Positions 33,599 through 43,374 of a stretch of DNA of 64,000 bases are shown in pieces. Numbering within the stretch: the stretch's first letter is position 1; every line of letters starts with the position of its first letter. The notes under the pieces were generated by a model, which was given only the letters and a program-made list of their open reading frames with translations, had not been told where the DNA came from and searched no databases. This stretch comes from Diphasiastrum complanatum (Eukaryota > Streptophyta > Lycopodiopsida > Lycopodiales > Lycopodiaceae). The stretch covers positions 8,475,234 through 8,539,233 of the forward strand of contig CM055094.1 of assembly GCA_029204225.1 (NCBI GenBank), written 5' to 3'. The translations under genes and the position numbers were made by a program.

Positions 33599-34439
33599 TG
33601 TGAAAAATGCAAAAATAAGCTTGGTAGAGGCCAAAAATCTTGTATATAGATAAACACACATTTGTGGAGCCTATTCCCACGTGTGAAAATAGTGTACTTG
33701 TCATGTACCATAATCATATAGGTTGTACATATGATTTAATTCAAGTTCTAGTGGCTAAAAAGGCCAAAAACTAGTTTTCTAGACATATGACACATGGCAT
33801 CAATCTATTGATTGCATGAGCCACATCCTTTGGTTAGGTGTCATATCACATGTGTAGAGGACAACTCACATGTGTGGAATAAGATGAAGTAGGCAAATTT
33901 TGACTTCTAGAAGATTTTCAAGTAGATCTCCATATAGAAGGAAAATGGACCAAAAGTGCTCAAAATAGAAGGTTTTGTCCAAGTGTCAGTTTTGCATGAT
34001 GAATCATCATATGACAAATCACCTTCACACATGTGGGATCAAAGGGATGATCAGTACCACGAGCTCCCACTTATTGTATATATAGAGCCACATTTGGCCA
34101 TAATCATTGTGAGACACCAATCTTGGTTTTGGAAGCAATTTTGAGTGATTCTCTCCATTTGTCAACATTTGTTTTGATTGTTTTGAGGTTCTATCAATGT
34201 GTACTTGATTTTCAGGTTGGAGTCCATACTCAGACAATGTTTCATACGTGTGAACCAGAAAGTACACTTACCTTCAATTAATGATTGTTCTTGTTAGGAT
34301 TTTGTGTCTAGAATTGATCTAGATTGATCTTAATCTAAAGTAGATTGATAGATCAAGTAATCTGACAACCAATCCCTCTTGAGGATCAGATTAGAATCCA
34401 CTCTTGGTCCTTTATGTACTTTTTTCATAGTATCTGCAT
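33599..34439 (+). repeat. 3' LTR of element F (841 bp)
   Basis: TGTGAAAAATGC to TTTTTTCATA, followed by GTATC. Terminal CA is mutated (CATA in place of CACA). Nearly identical to the 5' LTR. Confidence 0.92.
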
Positions 34440-34908
34440 CATCTACATCAACTGGAGTAGGTGCAGATGCTTCGATCAATGGAATAGTTGAAGATTCAAT
34501 AGACTCATCATCTAGAATTTCAGCAGATATGTAAAAGACAAAAGCCATTCCTTTGATTAGAAGGTGACATATTCTTTTGTGAATATCACAACATATATTT
34601 TTTTTGAAATGGTCATGTAGGTTAGAGTACTTTCTATTGTATTTATGCTTAGAGGATTGTTGGGAATGCACAAGGTCCTGAAAATGAACAAAAGAAAAAC
34701 TATCTATATCTAAAATAGGAGTACTAATAATCTAAGAAAAATTATCAAGATAAGAAATTAAATTATAACGATTTTCATAAACTAGCTTATTGATATCGAA
34801 GGGAGCAAAAAAAATACTCGCAAAATACCCTAATTTCTCAGATGGAATGTCACTGGCATTCAAAAAATCCAAAAGTTTGTTATCTGAGGACATGGAGAAA
34901 CTAGCCAT
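34440..34908 (-). pseudogene. unidentified spliced gene G1, 5' half
   Basis: Proposed start ATG at 34908 (MASFSMSSDNKLLDFLNASD), preceded on the minus strand by two copies of the 72-bp hairpin repeat. The first exon (KLGYFASIFFAPFDINKL) hits a stop at 34732. An acceptor TTCATTTTCAG at 34678 opens a second exon (DLVHSQQSSKHKYNRKY, CHLLIKGMAFVFYISAEILD, APTPVDVDDAD) that reads in frame into the target site of element F and on to 29290. The donor of this intron is not settled (a GTTTAT near 34780 keeps phase). Family unknown. Confidence 0.5.
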
Positions 34909-35285
34909 ATTGAACTTGATATCGGTTCAATGCGACAGAATGATATCGGTAGAGGAATGAACAATAGTGCGCGCATTGATCCGATATCGTTAGGGCGAGA
35001 CTGATATTTTCCGCGAGCAGACGTCAAAAGAGACTGATATCGATTCAGCGCGCCTGAATGAATTCGACCGTGCACTGTATGGGAAGGCGAACGTCGATTC
35101 GATATCGCGAGAAAGAAAGAAAACAAAATGACTAGTGAGTTCAGAATGAAAGATCATGGAATCGAAACATGGAAAGTGGTGTCTATATTTATAGCCAATT
35201 CTTGTTGATCATAGCCATACATTTGTCAAATAATAAATTGAAAAACACAACCTATATTTATCCACCAATCAGAGTGAGACAAATT

Positions 35286-35435
35286 TGTACCTACACCGGA
35301 ATACATTAAATAGTCTATCACTAGATTCTACGAATCATCATTAGCACTGATCCTAGAATCTGTACCTACGCCAAAATACATTAAATAGTCTATTACTAGC
35401 CTCACTGAATCATCATTAAACAAATAATAAAAAAT
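35286..35435 (+). repeat. 75-bp imperfect tandem duplication
   Basis: TGTACCTAC(A/G)CC...ATACATTAAATAGTCTAT...GAATCATCATTA occurs at 35286 and 35361. Lies between hairpin copies 2 and 3; non-coding. Confidence 0.8.
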
Positions 35436-35710
35436 ATTAAATGGACAACATTGAAAAACGTGCACGAGGAGAATTATTACAGACTCTCATCCTATTTAAG
35501 CACCGTTAAGACGAGATTTTTTTTTGAGGTAAATTTATTCAGAACATTTTCATAAGGCGTTCCAATATATTTTTAGAACGTCTTAGATATCGGATCAGCG
35601 TGCCTTTGGAGAAGACAATGACTTTTCACTTGGAATACGTGCGTCGAATCGCTATTGTAGGAAAAAAAGATTTTGGAAAATTTTCAAAATTATTGGAGGG
35701 TATTTTGCAT

Positions 35711-35783
35711 GATCAAAGCTTGATTCGATAGACTCTTCATACTGTCTATAGCTAAGGAGAATCTATCGAGTCAAGTTTTGATC
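35711..35783. repeat. 73-bp hairpin of different sequence
   Basis: Arms GATCAAAGCTTGATTCGATAGA and the near-complement TCTATCGAGTCAAGTTTTGATC-type end, loop of about 25 bp. Same size as the eight-copy family but another sequence, and placed between copies 3 and 4. Confidence 0.75.
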
Positions 35784-36428
35784 ATTCATATTATCTTCCA
35801 ATATCGGTTCAGCGCGCGAGAATAACCTCTTTGGTTTTCACATGCAGTATATGTGCATTGATTTGCTATTGGGTAAAATAATGGTTGTTGGAATTTTCCA
35901 AAATTATAATGATTGGATATAAAAAAGGTCAGATATTTATGGCTTAACCTTGTCAATTTCAGCAATAAATTGTTGATGTGACCATACTTTTGTAGAATTA
36001 ATTGTAAATGTGACCACACTTTTGTTGAAATTAATTGTGGTCGTTATTATTGACTAATCATTTTGATGAAAGATGGATATTTAATTTGATTTGATTGACA
36101 AGCCTCTAAATATATCGAAGTAATCATCAACGTAATCCGAGCCTCGAACATCCAAACCACCACGTATGCAATCATTTCAAATTTTCTCTACATATACAGA
36201 TAGACGACACTGAAATTTTTTTGCTTAAAGTTCTTAACATTCTCTACATCCATGCGATATCGATTCAGCGCACTCGAAGCAACCTTCCTACGATCCGCTT
36301 TTAGTCGTGCGTGTCCATCCGCTACCAACTATCGGTTAAATTTAGTCTAGGTATCGGTTCGATGTGCTCGACCTGACTTCTGATCTTGAGTTATCCTTCA
36401 TCGCGTGTTGATCCGATATTGGATACTA

Positions 36429-37498
36429 ATGGCATGGACTAAGCAAACAACACGAGTCCACCCTGGTGGAATCCCAATCATAGGAGGGGGTCAGGGAAAT
36501 GCACCACCACCGCCTCGTCCACCACCACCTCCTCCTAGGCCAAGGGACAGAAGAAGAGACCCACCCTGGCTCAAGGATATTCGGAAGCTACAAAAGACCA
36601 ATAATTTTTTGATTTCGAAAGCTCACATACAGAGATCCATCAGACAGGTTACAAGAAATCTATCTGTAGATGTGAGATGGACTGTAACGACAATAGAGAC
36701 AATGCACACTGCATATGAGGATTTCCAAGTGAAATTTTTCTATTAGATACTGTTGTTGCAGTTGTCCATGCCAAGAGAGTGACCATCATGCCCAAGGATT
36801 TCAACATTGTGTTCAGGCTATGGGACATATATGACAAATTTGTAGAGTACTTTAGACCTGTTAGTTCCTCTCTTCTAAAACAAGATTCGGAGAGGAGAAA
36901 ACGAAAGCAATCTCAACCATCCCAGCTTGTTTTTTGTGTACAGAGCGAGAGTGTTTCAAAGAAGAGGAGGTCTAATGACCCTCCTAATAAAGCGAGGGAT
37001 TTTTCAAAGCCATCTCCTCTGGATAAGATTCTATCTGCTAGGCAATCTCCTTCCATGTCTGCTCCTAAGTCTCCTTCTTCTCCTCCCAGAACTCCATTTT
37101 TATCTTCTCCTGCTAAATCTTCCTCTCCTAATAAATCTTCTCCTCTTTCAAAATCTTTGTCTCCTCCTACCCCTCTAAATATTAGATCCCCACCTCCTGT
37201 TCTAGGAAATGATTTAGATGATTTTGTAAATGTAAAAGTAGAATCAATTTTGAATGACAGTTCTTTTTGTGGTTTATCTGTATTACTTCTGTCACCCCTT
37301 GCACTTGCCTTTGTAAATACTCCTCAATATATACAGTATGACCAATTGTTGAACACATATCTTAAAGCTTTAGGTCCTAGATATAGATTTAAGATGCCGA
37401 AGACCAATGCTGGTCTTCCCCTTTCTAGATTAGACACATGTGAATTAGAAAGTAGGGATAAAATGCTAGGTGACAATGTAGGAGGGGGGGCAATTTAG
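36429..37498 (+). pseudogene. histone H3-fold protein with long Ser/Pro/Lys-rich C-terminal tail, frameshifted
   Basis: Starts MAWTKQTTRVHPGG, a variant of the H3 tail (Lys4 context kept, Lys9 region lost), then a polyproline stretch (about residues 30-45) and an H3 helix-N/alpha-1 region (WLKDIRKLQKTNNFLISKAH, IQRSIRQVTRNL) and alpha-2. A one-base frameshift in a T run near 36735 leads to the highly specific VVHAKRVTIMPKDFNIVFRL, matching the end of the H3 fold. A tail of ~200 residues follows, basic and Ser/Pro-rich (KRKQSQPSQ, SKKRRSNDPPNK, repeated SPxKS), then a more ordered segment (YIQYDQLLNTYLKALGPRYRFKM). Ordinary H3 is ~136 residues and ends after the fold. A CENH3 is less likely given the long C-terminal tail. 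Presence of the fold is certain; whether the protein works is not. Confidence 0.8.
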
Positions 37499-37504
37499 TA
37501 CTAG

Positions 37505-38340
37505 ATGGAGTTTTTCCAGACCCCATTGTTTATAGATGTAGCATTGTTTTCTCTTCAATTCATGGTTGCATTTGATTTCCTTGATTTCAAAAGTCTGCAC
37601 GATGATATGCTCCAATACGTCATACTGGAGACTCCAATTCTCATGTTCCCATACATAACAAAGTAAGTGTATTTTTTTTCAGATTTTATTAAGTTGAATT
37701 TTTCATATGAATTTTGATTTCACATTGATTCTCATAAATTTATTGTTTTCTGAGTGCAATGATCATTGGAGCTTATATATGTTGTCCTTATATGTCAATG
37801 ATGAGGGCGTGTAATCCAGTTTGTTTAAAGATGAACTCTATTACACACACAAAAAATTGCCAGGAGCCATACCAAATGCAATAGCATATACGAGGCTGAA
37901 AATTGTTGACGCAGAGGTAAAAATTTATCAATATCAGTTTGACGCGCCCTTGTAGTTATTGTTTGGTTTCTTTTCAAATCGTGCACGCTGATATGATATT
38001 CAAACAATATTTTTCGGTTCGACGCGCGCTTGTTTCCGTTATAGATCTAATCATAACATCTTGCGTGTTAATCCGACATCCCATAATGTTAAAATTTGGA
38101 TATTGCAGTCCTCTCAGCAGGTTGATTCTGTAAGCTGTGATTGATATACCGTATGCAATGCCAAACACTTTTTCAATTGGCTTGCACTACATGATGGACT
38201 TCTTAATCTGGAAGAGATAATCTTCGATTAACATTTAATTGTGTTTTTGGTGTTTTTTCATAATCAAATTTCTAATAACTAATCTTTGATTAATAAGATT
38301 TTACTGTGTTTATGTTTTTTTTAGTTTAAATGCCCAAAGG
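37505..38340 (+). pseudogene. spliced exons downstream of the H3-like ORF
   Basis: Coding stretch 37505-37662 (VALFSLQFMVAFDFLDFKSL, ETPILMFPYITK) ends at a GTAAGT donor; an acceptor ATCCAG at 37819 joins in frame to NLFKDELYYTHKKLPGAIPN...LKIVDAE, which ends at a second donor (37917). The second intron, to TTGCAG at 38108, contains hairpin copies 7 and 8. A short exon SSQQVDS may follow before GTAAGC. It may be the 3' part of the H3-like gene after another shift in the G run at 37482-37489, or a separate gene. Cut by copia element 2. Confidence 0.45.
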
Positions 38341-38379
38341 TCTCCCCAGTGGAGAAAATGCACTTCAGGAAGGAGAACT

Positions 38380-39766
38380 CTCTTAGGAATCAGATTTTTC
38401 AAAGTTTTCAAAGAAGTGAGGAGAGTGCATCAAACTATGTTCTGAGAGTTAAAGATTTACATAGAGAGCTTTCTTGTATTGGTGTGACTATTAACCAAGA
38501 TAAGCTAGTTCAAGTCATTTTAAATGACTTGAAAGATGACTATGATAATCTTGTTCAGTCTTTTGCCATTAAGGAGGAGTTGCCTTATCTAGAAACTCTC
38601 CAAGGAATTCTTATTTCTGAAGAAGCTAGGCAAAGCTATAAACTTTCAAGGATGAACAAACTTGAGCATGGTGGAAGTGACAAAGCCCTCTTTTCAAGGA
38701 CAAGCATAAAGGAAGGAGTAAGAACCAGTTCTCTCAAGCATCCAAAAAAGACAAAGCCAAGGATCGAGACAAAGATGGTGAAGAGGATGATTCATCTCAT
38801 CCTTCTACTTCAAAGACCAAGAAGAAGAAAGTAAAGTGTTTCTTCTGTGGCATGAAGGGGCACTATGTCTCTAATTGCTTTAAGATTAAAAACCAACTCA
38901 AGCAAGCAAATCTCTCCAAAGAGATTGAAGAAGATTTTGTTCCAAGTGATGGAGAAGGATCACTCATGGTGTCCAGTTTTTCTTTATCACCTTTCAAGAA
39001 AGATGGAGCTTGGTACATAGATAGTGGAGCTTCTTCACATATGTGCTGTTCAAAGGATTCATTTGACTCAATTGTGCCTTACAATGGACTTAAGAGATCT
39101 ATTTACACTGCTAATGATCATGAATGCTCTATAGAAGGAATTGGCAACATTCCACTGAAACTTGCTTCTTCAAAAGTTCTTGCACTTTCTAATGTTCTTT
39201 TTGTTCCAAAACTTACAAAGAAATTGATTAGTGTGGGAAAGTTGCTTGATAGTGGTTGTGATGTAAAGTTCAACTCCAATACTTGCCTTATCAAGAAAAA
39301 TGATGAGGTCCTAGCTGATGGATCTAGATATGGTGGAATTTCCAAGTTGAATTCTCATGAGAATGCCAACCTTTGTGAAGTTGCTTTTTTATCTAAGGAG
39401 GAGTTGTGGCATAGAAGGTTGGGTCATCCTAACTTTAAGTCTATGTCTTCTATGGTCAAGAAAGTAAAGGCTGTTGGCCTTCCAAAATCTCTTTCCAAAG
39501 ATTTCAAACCTTGTGAGGCTTGTGCCATTGAAAAATCACATAGAAAGCCATATCAAAAGTCTTTTATCAAGACTACTCATCCTTTGGAGCTTATACACTC
39601 GGATGTTCATTTTTCTTCTTCTAAAAGTATTGGTGGTGCAACAGGCTTTGTCACTTTTATTGATGACTTTACTAGATATACTTGGTTGTATCTACTTTCT
39701 TCAAAAGCTATGGTATTTGATCACTTCCTAATCTTCAAAGCTTATGTTGAGAAACATTTTTCTTAG
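38380..39766 (+). pseudogene. copia gag end, protease, integrase start (element 2)
   Basis: Gag QIFQSFQRSEESASNYVLR; a one-base deletion after SDKALF shifts the frame before the knuckle CFFCGMKGHYVSNC (complete CX2CX4HX4C here). Protease active site WYIDSGASSHMC; GAG-pre-integrase ELWHRRLGHPNFKSM with CEACAIEKSH; integrase core start ELIHSDVHF and TFIDDFTRYTW with two catalytic Asp. Ends at a stop at 39764 after VEKHFS. Confidence 0.92.
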
Positions 39767-40587
39767 AAAAAAAAGCTTTAAGATGTGATGGAGGAGGTGA
39801 ATACATCTCCAACAAGTTTCATGAATATTGTGAAGGTGAAGGAATAAAGAGAGAGTTTTCTTATGCTTATTCTCCATCTCAAAATGGAGTTGTCGACAGG
39901 AAAAACAGATCTTTATGTCAATGTGCTAAAGCAATCCGAGTTGAAGCTTCTTTGCCTATTGGATATTGGGGTGAAGCTATAAATTGTGCAAATTATTTGT
40001 GCAATAGATTACCTCACAATGCACTTGCTGGAAAATCACCTTTTGAAGTCTTGTTTAAGAAGAAACCTAAGGTAGATCACCTTAGAGTTTTTGGATGTGC
40101 TTGCTTTGTTCATGTACCCTTGGAAATAAGGAAAAGAGATGATCCTAATTCTATTAAAGGGATCATGGTTGGATATGCATCCAACAAGAAAGCTTATAGA
40201 ATCTATGTTCCCTCCACCTCAACTGCAATTGAGAGTAGGGATGTTATATTCCATGAGGATCAAAAGTACATTCTTGAAGAGGCCAAGTTCAAAGATTCTC
40301 AAAAAGATACTCCAATCATCACCCTTGAAGACTATCATGGAGAGATGGGGCCGAGAATTGAGGAGTCACCTCGAATTTTTTCATTAAGGAGATCTCAGAG
40401 AGAAAGATCCGAGCCTAGAAGGCTTACCTATGAAGATAGAGGAAAGCAAGTGGAACTCAACTCCACTAATTATGCTTATTTTATTTCACATGAGGAGCCG
40501 AAGGATGTATATGATGCACTCAATTTGAAGGAATGGTATCTTGCCATGAAGGAGGAATATGATGCTTTGATGGCCAACAAGACATGA
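39767..40587 (+). pseudogene. copia integrase end and linker (element 2)
   Basis: Continues in another frame: RCDGGGEYISNKF, SPSQNGVVDRKNRS, where the catalytic Glu of the usual GVAERKNRT is Asp. Then LPHNALAGKSPFEVLFKKKP, LRVFGCACFVHVP, GYASNKKAYRIY and the pre-RT segment EPKDVYDALNLKEWYLAMKE. Stop at 40585. Confidence 0.88.
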
Positions 40588-40591
40588 GAGC

Positions 40592-42005
40592 TTGTGGATC
40601 ATCCATCCAACAAGCACACCATCGGTTGCAAGTGGGTTTTTCGAGTCAAGTATAATCAACAAGTACAAGGCTAGGCTTTGTGCAAAGGGTTTTGCTCAAG
40701 TTTATGGACTTGATTATGAGGAGACTTTCGCTCCAGTTGCAAATATGGTATCAATTAGAATCATAATTTCTATTGCTTGTTTTTTCAATTGGCAAGTTCT
40801 TCAACTAGATGTCTCTAATGCATTTTTAAATGGATATCTAGAAGAAGAAATTTATATGGATCAGCCTATTGGGTTCATCCATGACAAAGACAAAGTTTGC
40901 TTGCTCTTCAAAAGTCTATATGGACTAAAGCAAGTTCCAAGGTCATAGTATTCTCGACTTAACACCTTTCTTGAGTCACTGGGATATAATCTTAGTAACT
41001 ATGATCCTTCCTTGTATGTCAAGTTTTTTGATAGAGATATTGTCATCCTTCTTATTTATGTTGATGATATCATTTTAACAGGAAGTTGTATCAAGTTAGT
41101 TGAGGAAGCCAAGATTGCACTTGGAAAAGAGTTCAAGATGCAAGATCTTGGAAAAACTCACTACATATTTGGATTAGAGATTGACTTTCTTATAGATAAA
41201 GCTTTTGTATGTCAATCCAAGTATGCTCTTTCAATGTTAAAAAAGTTCAATATGTTAGATTGTAAGAGTATAGAAACTCTTATGGAGCAAAATGTATAAG
41301 ACCCTAACAAAGGTGATGAAATTTCCTTCATGGACATCACTCTTTTAAGGAGTCTTATAGGCTCCTTAATTTGGCTCACAATAACTAGACCTGACATAAG
41401 CTTTAGTGTTCATAAGTTGAGCCAGGCTATGTAAAATCCTACTACTTATCATTGGAAAATGGCCAAGAGAGTGCTTAGATATATATCTTCAACTTTTGAT
41501 TATGGTTTATTGTATAAAAGTTAAGATCTTTCTATTGTTGGTTATTTTGACTCGAATTTTGCAAGTGATAGAGCAGATCGAAAATCTACAAGTGCTTATG
41601 TCATATATCTTGGAGGAAACTTGATATCTTGGCTTTTCAAAAAGCAAGATATTGTATCACTCTCATCTTGTGAAGCTGAGTATAAGGCACTCACTACTAC
41701 AACAAAGGAGGTTGCTAGTGGAGCTAAAGATAATCATGGAGGATGATCTACCTATGATCATGTGTGACAACATTTCAGCCCAAGCCCTTGCCAACAACCC
41801 AATATGCCATGCAAGGAGCAAACATATTGAAGTTGCACATCACTTCGTGAGAGAGAACCTCATTGGAGGGGAAATCTACTTGGAGCACATCAACACATCA
41901 TCTTGTATTGCTGATATGCTCACCAAACCTTTGAGCAAGAGTTCCTTCATCAAGCATAGAGCCAATCTTGGAGTAACACCAAGATCCATGTTCAAGTCAA
42001 TATAG
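40592..42005 (+). pseudogene. copia reverse transcriptase and RNase H (element 2)
   Basis: RT motifs KARLCAKGFAQVYGLDYEET, QLDVSNAFLNGYLEEEIYM, SLYGLKQ, and the catalytic box LIYVDDIILTG near 41060. Stops at about 40946, 41297, 41432 and 41522 break the frame. RNase H: DRKSTSAYVIYLGG, SLSSCEAEYKAL, and the end segment HARSKHIEVAHHFVRE, SSCIADMLTKPLSKSSF. Confidence 0.9.
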
Positions 42006-42025
42006 ATTGTTTTTAGGAGGAGTGG

Positions 42026-42800
42026 TGAAATGGAAAAATAATCCATCTTGACTTTAGACTTGCTACAAACATTGTACCATGCAAGTATGTTGTTCCATAA
42101 ATGCAAATGCCAAGTTTGGCCTAGATAGAACTCGAGCTATATGAATTTGTCATATCTAGTTTGATGATTACAACTTGCATATAGATTGTAGAATTAGAAT
42201 TAGCAAAAAAATGCAAGTAGAAACTCGTGGCATTTCACATGCATTAATTGTAAGTGATCCATAGTGCACAAAGTGAAATGGACACATGCATGATGATTTG
42301 TACATTTCTAGTTTGAACTAGGACACTTGGTAAAAGTATGTAGAGATACATGCATGATATGTGACATATGTCACATAGACTCTAGTTTTCACTTTAGATG
42401 TCATCTAAAGGTGGATAGATGTGGTTCTATCTCGAGCCACCTCAAACTCCATAAATATATGTAGCTCTCCTCATAAGTTTTGATGAAGAACCAAAGCTTT
42501 GTAGCTATCTTTTGCCATTTTGGATCCACACAATTTTTGCTTGATATCTCTCTATCTTTCTCTCTCTAACTCATGTTGAGGCTAATGCTAATACACTAAT
42601 TTCTTGTACTTTTGCTCATTCATGATTCATTGCTATCATTCTCTGATGCTTAACATGCTAGATTGTGGTTAAGCCATAATTTCTGTACTAGATCTTGCTA
42701 TTCAATCTAGAATCAGGTTATTGTGCTAATCATAAAGCTTAATTGGATCTATCATACTTGTGGATCTTCCCCACACGTGTGAATTCTAGAAATTTTGTCA
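42026..42800 (+). repeat. 3' LTR of copia element 2 (775 bp)
   Basis: Begins TGAAATGG after the polypurine tract and ends AATTTTGTCA. TATA-like ATAAATATATG near 42453; CCACACGTGTG near the end. Matches the inverted LTR at 1936-2565. Confidence 0.88.
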
Positions 42801-42913
42801 CTTCCTGCCTTACTCTTACCAGCACAAGAGAAATTGTTTTAGTTAATATATTTTATGAAACTGATTCACTTATATATAGAAAAAAAGGAATATTTTTATA
42901 TGGCATAACGTAC

Positions 42914-43276
42914 CTTTACACCATTCAATCGAAATTGATAGTACTGAGGTAGATCGAATTGCAACATGTCTAGTTCTGATCGAATGTGATCGAGAAACCA
43001 ATCTTCCTCGACCTCAACCATTGCAAGAGTGTTGTCATTTCTTTTCATTGTTATCTGAAGTTGCTCTTGAGGGTTTATACCAAAATCTTGATCAAGTGGC
43101 TTCCAAACATTTTTGCATTTAATCCATCTTGTATAATACAGCAGCAAAGTGAGCATTTGTTTTTCAATGTGATATCTAAATGTCATGGATGAGTAATATA
43201 CTCTGCACTCGAGTTGCTGATTTTTTTTTGTATTCCAACCATCATCCAACAACTCGATGATTATTTCAGCACTCAA
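42914..43276 (-). pseudogene. unidentified exon G3
   Basis: Minus-strand open frame of ~120 residues: SAEIIIELLDDGWNTKKNQQ, YHIEKQMLTLLLYYTRWIKC, NVWKPLDQDFGINPQEQLQ, LDMLQFDLPQYYQFRLNGVK. It ends at a good donor (AAAG|GTACGTT at 42913), and the frame stays open a little beyond, so it looks like an internal exon of a spliced gene. No family recognised. Same base composition and intron style as G1, so I place it provisionally in the same locus. Confidence 0.45.
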
Positions 43277-43374
43277 GTTGATAGAGACGATACCATCTCA
43301 ACCCGAAGTACTCTCTAATGGTAAAAGATGAACTCAACAAACATCTCAAGGCATGAATTATTTATCTTGTTTTA

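Larger units (their letters stand above)
29296..34439 (+). mobile_element. copia-like LTR element F (5144 bp, TSD GTATC)
   Basis: LTRs 29296-30128 and 33599-34439, iMet primer site at 30129, polypurine tract TTTTTGAGGAG before the 3' LTR, and GTATC at both 29291-29295 and 34440-34444. The interior has a remnant of a gag zinc knuckle but no protease, integrase or RT; in their place is a block of unidentified ORFs (31647-33461). It is inserted in the coding sequence of gene G1: the minus-strand frame reads VDVDDADT before and NIRAEAEA after the target site without a shift. Confidence 0.93.
34918..38081 (+). repeat. eight copies of a 71-74 bp inverted-repeat element
   Basis: Copies at 34918-34988, 35036-35107, 35586-35658, 35799-35872, 36256-36327, 36350-36422, 37929-38001 and 38008-38081. 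Left arm consensus GATATCGGTTCAGCGCGC; right arm near-complement GTGCGTTGATCCGATATC; the centre is not conserved. Copies 1-2 lie just upstream of gene G1's start, 5-6 just upstream of the H3-like start, and 7-8 inside a predicted intron (37917-38108). I saw no copy elsewhere in the window. Confidence 0.8.
38380..42800 (+). mobile_element. Ty1/copia element 2 (5' truncated)
   Basis: Plus strand. Starts abruptly within gag at about 38380; no 5' LTR or primer site. Gag end, zinc knuckle, protease, integrase, RT and RNase H follow in copia order, then a polypurine-like TTTTTAGGAGGAG and the 3' LTR (42026-42800). At least six stops or frameshifts. Same family as element 1. It splits the locus that holds the H3-like gene and the exon at 42914-43276. 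Confidence 0.93.

Noticed and set aside
36429-37498. Reading the H3-like gene as centromeric CENH3
   Set aside because: The fold is kept, but a ~200-residue C-terminal tail and polyproline N-tail are not features of CENH3; kept only as an alternative.
34918-38081. The 72-bp hairpins as tRNA genes
   Set aside because: Length fits but there are no A and B box promoters, anticodon arm or CCA-type acceptor pairing; arms are ~18-20 bp, unlike a cloverleaf.
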